The notes under the pieces were generated by a model that worked only from the letters and a program-made list of their open reading frames with translations, was not told where the DNA came from and did no database searches. Of a stretch of 64,000 bases of DNA, positions 60,701 to 64,000 are shown in pieces (position 1 is the first letter of the stretch; each line of letters opens with the position of its first letter). The stretch is taken from assembly GCA_026874595.1 (NCBI GenBank), contig CM049309.1, positions 15,090,076 to 15,154,075 of the forward strand, written 5' to 3'. The stretch comes from Sipunculus nudus. Its lineage: Eukaryota > Annelida > Sipuncula > Golfingiida > Sipunculidae. Made by a program: the position numbers and the translations under genes.

Positions 60701-63606
60701 ACCATACCGAAAATTGGGTCATTAGGACTTTGTTCCTTCGAGATATTAAGGAAAAACCTCTGTTTTCCATGAAAAAGCCATTGTTACACTTCAAGGCTGC
60801 CTAATATCAAAACCACTGATCTGTTTTTGATCATATTTAGTATATCAGGAAATATATTTACTCACCTAACATGAGAATTGCTGAAGCTAGAGACTTTTTT
60901 TTCAGGAATATAACTTTATTTAATCAAGATTCAATTGTTTACCCAAAATTAGATCTGAATTTTGCAAATTTTTTCAAGTTATTAGCATAAATAAAAAATC
61001 AATACCTTAAATTTTGTCCGACTTTGGCAATGGCACGTTTTTTCCCTGTAAGCACTGTTGATTTAATTTTCACAGCATATATATATATATAAGGATTTAA
61101 TCTTTTAAAACCTGAAATTTCAAAGGAATTGATTGAAAAGGGTAGCATTTATTCAAGTTTTCATACACCATGTCAAGTGTTGTTTACATCTAGCCCACGT
61201 AGTAGTACAGCCTTCACTTGCATTATGTAACCCACCCCAGGCAGCTTGCCTCAAGTGGCTCAGCTTGGCCACTACCAGCAGGCTTCCCCTCTGCCCTGCA
61301 CTCCCCCCCCCCCCCCCCCCACCACCAGGTGGTGCATAAACAAGATGATTATTGTTAATATGTCATTATTTTCTGTATTTGATTCATTCTTATTCTAGGC
61401 TATGCTACATTTTAAATTTTGTATTGTACCACCAGGGTTACATTGATTAAAGTGCACATTTAATTGTGTCCACAAAGTGGTGTATTGCTATGAAAGTGTG
61501 GATGTTCATCAGATAAGTAATTCCTTACTTCAGTAAAAACTTCACCACGTGTGAAATTGACTATTAATTCCAGTAATAAATTAAAGCTGAGATAGTAATA
61601 ATTAGCACAATGATATTGTTTGACCCTCATTCAACCAACAGTGTGTATACTTTATTTGAAAAGATGTTTTACTGAAAAGAAATTTACTGAATCTTTTATT
61701 TTATTTCAGTGAATAATATTAAGCATGTACTGAAAACTCCAAGGTGCAAAACTTTTTAATAGTGATTCAAGGAATAATCTTGTAGATGCCATGTTGTGAT
61801 ATTTTTTTCTTTTAAATTCTAATATTTTAACTTTTATTTCAGTTTTTATACTCTTGATATATAATGATTGCAACTTTTGCAACAATTCTAATATTTTAAC
61901 TTGTATTTTCAGTTTTTTTATTAAAAATTTATAAAACTTGTAAATAAAAAAAATGATTCAGATAAAAACTTTTAATAGAAAAAGCGGATATGCTAACAAA
62001 AATAGGCTTATATATAAACTTAAATGCATTATTCCCATGAAAGTGAAATAAAGGTATTAGTCCATTCTGTCCACTTGCCTGTCCGTCTGTAAATTTTCAT
62101 ATGCATCACAGTATCTCAAAACTTTTACTGTTTTTCTTCATGACAGTCTTGTCAGAGTATAAGTTTGCAATCATATATTTAGAACTTTACTATAACCAAG
62201 TAGGAGGGCCCCTTTCCTCTTAGCTTCTCATATTCTTATATAAATGAAAAACATTACAATAGAATATTTTGCATTTGCAAAAATTTCAAACTTCAGCTGA
62301 GCGCCATGACCATTGGGTCCCTTATTTTCATATAATGGCAGAATTAAGTGCAAACCACTAATTCCATATAAGTATATCTAAAAATATACTATACATTCCA
62401 AATGTTGTGCTTTTCATCTTGGGATTAAATGGCAACTTTCATGATAACACAAGTATTTAACTTAAGTTATATTATGGTTAGTATTCATAATTGGTGAAAT
62501 GCATTTAAAAAAACAGGTATAAAATTGTGTTTGGTGACAAATCAACTGTGGTGACATGAGAACTAGTTCTTTTCTTGGGACTCCTGCAATCCCTCAACCC
62601 CTGGAAATTTTAAAAAGGCTATGAAGACAGCTGAATTATCAGGATTTTACCAAAGAACAATAATGGTACTTGTAACAACATTTGGGCCAGAATTTATATA
62701 TATTCTCATAAGATTACAGGACAACTGATCACTGCCTGTTTACTAGGATTAAAAATGAGGTGTTTACTTTTTAAGAGAAAAAAAGGAGAATATGCACTAG
62801 GATGATAACAGCTGGAACGTTTAATGAAGCTTTGATATATTTAAAAATACTACCATACAAAAAAAAGAACATTCTGATCAAATTAAAAAAAAACAATAAT
62901 TGAATGGTCAAGTAGGAAGGGGTTTTGATCTCTCAAAGTTTAAGAGTTAAGTTTGTCACTTTTTTACTGCCTTAGTTATTATATTAGTCATTTAATTAGT
63001 ATTAATTGCTTAACTGATCTTTAACAAAATCATGGAGAAAAGGAAAATATAACCAAGAAAAGTATTTTTATCATGAAGTTTAATGTTATCTGACAGATAT
63101 TTTTAATGTATACCTATCATCTAATACCAAAACGTGATGATGTCAAATCTAGTATACTGTCATTACTGAAAGTGAAAAAGTCAATAAATATTTTACAGAC
63201 TTACAATTTAATTAATAAATCTGATAAAACTGTCATTTTCAACACAAGTGAACTTAGCATGATTATGGAAAATCTAAATGATGCCTTCTCTGTTTGCATT
63301 TTAGGATAGTATTCGCAAAAGATTTTACTGGACAATGAAATCCAAACAGAAGTCCCCATGCTCACCTGTAACTGTGTCCACCAGAAACGTCAACAAAGAG
63401 AAGAACACAACCACACCGTCAAACCATCTAAACTTTCGCGGCGTCCCGGTCTCCGGCGCCTCCCCGGGGTTATTACGATTATGAAGAGGTGTTGACGGCA
63501 GATCATCGTTGTAAGGATCAAACGACTCATCAGATCTAGAGGTTCCAACTTGGTTGTCACTCTGTTTCTTTCCCGTCATATCGCTGATCCGCGGACTGGT
63601 TTCCAT
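49502..63606 (-). CDS. XK-related protein, whole gene (7 coding exons)
   Basis: Coding exons on the - strand, in order: 63606-63366, 60155-59969, 58999-58809, 58187-57978, 56658-56374, 51340-51210, 49891-49502. All junctions are GT-AG and the frame is continuous for 544 residues. Family marks: a hydrophobic first segment with FDG at about 62-64, VFLPSLVIQVFSMRWY, the XKR signature SAPQLTLQLY (185-194), TDFC...WEE, and VVGIIYCFCFFNLKEGQTRW. About ten hydrophobic segments are visible, then a hydrophilic tail from about 386. XKR proteins are multipass plasma-membrane proteins; XKR4, XKR8 and XKR9 scramble phosphatidylserine after caspase cleavage, whereas XKR6/7 have not been shown to. The 60-residue N-terminal extension fits the XKR4/6/7 group, but the exact paralogue cannot be fixed by eye, so no symbol is given. 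Confidence 0.93.
49892..50765 (-). other. XK-related intron 6, distal part
   Basis: Contains a possible inverted repeat (TGATGATTGGTGGTTTT near 50040 against AAAACCAATCATCA near 50416) that may mark a degenerate hAT-like MITE. Nothing else recognised. Confidence 0.4.
50781..51176 (+). mobile_element. tRNA-derived SINE with 15-bp target duplication
   Basis: The head CTGTGGCTCAGGGGTAGAGC matches a tRNA A box; GAGTTCAAATTTC about 40 bases on is a degenerate B box. A body of about 300 bp follows, then an A-rich 3' tail. The flanks are a perfect TAGTGAGCCTGTAAA at 50766-50780 and 51177-51191. It is antisense to XKR, and its flank begins 18 bases past the exon 6 donor. Confidence 0.85.
51210..51340 (-). 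CDS. XK-related protein exon 6
   Basis: Acceptor CTCCTCTTCAG|GT, donor CTCCCCCAG|GTAATG, ending in phase 0. It completes the last membrane segment (GLACMVVYYRFCHP, from residue 372) and starts the Pro-rich cytoplasmic tail (NPSPAPPTQPVPVLPQ). The bases for S-G-A-I contain TGGCGCCA, the core of the palindrome found in nearby repeats. A SINE lies 18 bp into the next intron. Confidence 0.9.
51737..51778. repeat. TA dinucleotide microsatellite
   Basis: About 21 TA units, followed by ACACAC, in XK-related intron 5. Confidence 0.95.
52127..56215 (+). mobile_element. Family A element A6 with eight-unit tandem array and nested B6
   Basis: The head TTTTTTAGCTCAGCTGACTG pairs with AGTCATCTGAGCTA. The tail has CAGTCAGCTGAGC, TGACCCATGGGTCA at 56198-56211, and CTTG. 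Between them lie units with palindrome centres at about 52471, 52808, 53161, 53497, 53841, 54179, 54520 and 54837, a period of 317-353 bp. B6 is inserted at 54853. It sits in XKR intron 5 on the antisense strand. Confidence 0.75.
54853..56032 (+). mobile_element. Family B Helitron-like element B6, nested in A6
   Basis: Starts TTGTATCCTCC and ends TGGCGGATACACGTAGTC, a hairpin and CTAG at 56029-56032. Inside are paired units with palindromes near 55170, 55318, 55447 and 55595. The host A sequence on the two sides joins as in the uninterrupted copy at 16.23 kb. Confidence 0.75.
56374..56658 (-). CDS. XK-related protein exon 5
   Basis: Acceptor TTGGTCTCCAG|GT, donor TTGCTTG|GTAAGA; phase 1 at both ends. 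This is the longest conserved block: HWVIMTVWIKLQHTDFCPSQ, WEE, NGVVGIIYCFCFFNLKEGQT and RWRVMAYYALAFVENSLLLG, followed by the last hydrophobic segments. The tail of a 4-kb repeat (52127-56215) ends only about 160 bases past the donor. Confidence 0.95.
56659..57977 (-). other. XK-related intron 4
   Basis: 1.3 kb, no clear mobile element. A 17-bp unit (TATTAAATATGGAGTCT) is repeated at about 56742-56773. Confidence 0.5.
57978..58187 (-). CDS. XK-related protein exon 4
   Basis: Acceptor TTTGGTTCAG|GC, donor TTCTTTG|GTGAGT; phase 1 at both ends. It encodes two membrane segments, AAVSVVALGWAVAAYSNALR and TVWHIGVVSSRVLAAVVFAA. WA..AY..ALR and SW.G...Q..W matches are typical of the family. Confidence 0.93.
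58478..58768 (+). repeat. RTE-type 3' tail repeat, copy 3
   Basis: In XKR intron 3, antisense: 'actagaaatctgcattctaa', 'gaaaatttcatgagattctg', 'gttatgttgagaacaaac', then ACACAC. Homologous to the copies near 25.3 and 35.7 kb. Confidence 0.65.
58809..58999 (-). CDS. XK-related protein exon 3 (PQL signature)
   Basis: Acceptor CTTTTTCAG|G, donor CTCACAG|GTAGGT. It encodes RYLNVLVTGIQ..., then DVCMLRLFEAFLESAPQLTL and QLYVMLC. The E-S-A-P-Q-L-x-L-Q-L motif is the most recognisable XKR signature. Phase 2 in, phase 1 out. Confidence 0.94.
59000..59968 (-). other. XK-related intron 2
   Basis: AT-rich, 969 bp. A TATA-rich stretch at 59612-59650 is the only structure seen. Confidence 0.5.
59969..60155 (-). 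CDS. XK-related protein exon 2
   Basis: Acceptor TATTTTTGCAG, donor CTTGAAAG|GTAAGA; phase 1 in, phase 2 out. It encodes DILLGVQYVHLGHIHLAALT, FVFLPSLVIQVFSMRWYIMDG and HIFQGQPLER. The LPSL..Q..S.RW pattern is a strong XKR family mark. Confidence 0.93.
60552..62324 (+). mobile_element. Family A element A7
   Basis: Head hairpin at 60552 (TTTTTTAGCTCAGCTGACTA with AGTCATCTGAGCTATAG). Interior like A4 ('gatattaaggaaaaacctc', 'tttattcaag'). Tail CAGCTGAGC, GACCATTGGGTCCC and CTTA at 62321-62324, followed by TTTT. A run of about 18 C lies at about 61303-61320. In XKR intron 1. Confidence 0.6.
62325..63365. other. XK-related intron 1, 5' part
   Basis: AT-rich DNA without a recognised repeat or exon. 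Confidence 0.45.
63366..63606 (-). CDS. XK-related protein exon 1
   Basis: 80 codons plus one base. It encodes a polar N-terminus (METSPRISDM...) and the start of the first membrane segment (FDGVVVFFSLLTFLVDTVT). The donor is GTTACAG|GTGAGC. An in-frame TAG 15 bases before the ATG supports this start. The coding DNA is GC- and CpG-richer than its surroundings, as expected of a promoter-proximal exon. DESFD at residues 26-30 is a possible acidic protease site, not shown to be one. Confidence 0.93.
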
Positions 63607-63770
63607 TTTGAATCTGGCGCTCTAATATTCACACGTGCGGCTGGTCTATACATGATGAAAAGGAAAGTTACCCGAACTTCTTGAATGAATGATCTCATAC
63701 CAGAAAGACCACGTGAAATGACAGGTGCACGATACTTCCGTATTCACCACAAGAGGGCGCTACAATGCAT
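63607..63770 (-). promoter_or_regulatory. XK-related promoter region with CTCF-like site and two E-boxes
   Basis: Upstream of the XKR start on the - strand. CCACAAGAGGGCGCTA at 63747-63762 matches the vertebrate CTCF core at all but one position. Two perfect CACGTG E-boxes lie at 63632-63637 and 63710-63715. No obvious TATA box. Motif matches are seen; binding is inferred. Confidence 0.45.
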
Positions 63771-63885
63771 ATACAATATACAGTTGAAACATTAAGTGTT
63801 TTCGTTATGAAACTGACGGGAACAGGGTAATATCTGCATAAGTTTAATGCACGAATGCTTAAAGTAAAACATGCCTTAATGTGTA

Positions 63886-63907
63886 TATAATAATAATAAT
63901 AATAATG

Positions 63908-63961
<54 letters not shown>

Positions 63962-63998
63962 TATTAATAATAATCATAATCATAATCATCATCATCGC
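63886..63998. repeat. AAT/TCA compound microsatellite
   Basis: A long TAA run interrupted once, grading into TCA units at the window end. It lies about 280 bp upstream of the XKR start codon. Confidence 0.95.
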
Positions 63999-64000
63999 CA

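Noticed and set aside
1-64000. CRISPR array or bacterial operon
   Set aside because: The tandem repeats have no regular unique spacers, and the split genes and repeats are clearly those of an animal genome.

Overview
The window is animal nuclear DNA, most likely from a bivalve mollusc. It is AT-rich, its two genes are split into short exons with GT-AG introns, and it is dense in the hairpin-ended, internally tandem repeats typical of clam and oyster genomes. The species cannot be told from the sequence alone. There is no operon, CRISPR array or bacterial feature. Almost all open frames outside the two genes lie in repeats or unique non-coding DNA.

Two genes face each other. BSDC1 (BSD domain-containing protein 1) is on the + strand from 6493 to 39587. 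It has nine coding exons that join without a frame break into a predicted 491-residue protein with the family's conserved N-terminus, BSD domain and acidic C-terminus. An XK-related membrane protein (XKR family, closest in pattern to XKR4/6/7) is on the - strand from 63606 to 49502. It has seven coding exons that join into a predicted 544-residue protein. Their stop codons are about 9.9 kb apart (39588-49501). Both start codons have an in-frame upstream stop and a CTCF-like motif within about 200 bp.

Layout: 1-2001 repeats; 2002-6492 mostly unclassified DNA and the BSDC1 promoter; 6493-6670 BSDC1 exons 1-2; 6671-32331 a 25.7-kb intron 2 built largely of nested mobile elements; 32332-39587 BSDC1 exons 3-9; 39588 to about 46.5 kb BSDC1 3' flank; 46.5-49.5 kb repeats and a hAT-like insertion; 49502-63606 XKR; 63607-64000 XKR promoter and an AAT microsatellite.

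The most interesting material is structural. (1) BSDC1 introns 3 and 4 each begin with a minisatellite whose unit copies the intron's own 5' splice site; in intron 4 it also copies the last coding bases of the exon. (2) Two unrelated repeat families, called A and B here, share a Helentron/HINE-like design: a 5' terminal motif, its inverted copy near the 3' end, a 3' hairpin, and a CTNR terminus followed by T. (3) The 12-bp palindrome GGTGGCGCCACC, which contains the CTCF-like core AGGTGGCGC on both strands, recurs in step with tandem units in at least three repeat families. (4) Every A and B copy I found points the same way. (5) Several insertions have readable target-site duplications: a hAT in a B element, a foldback/MULE-like element, two pogo-like elements, a second hAT-like element, and a tRNA-derived SINE 18 bp inside the exon 6 donor of XKR.
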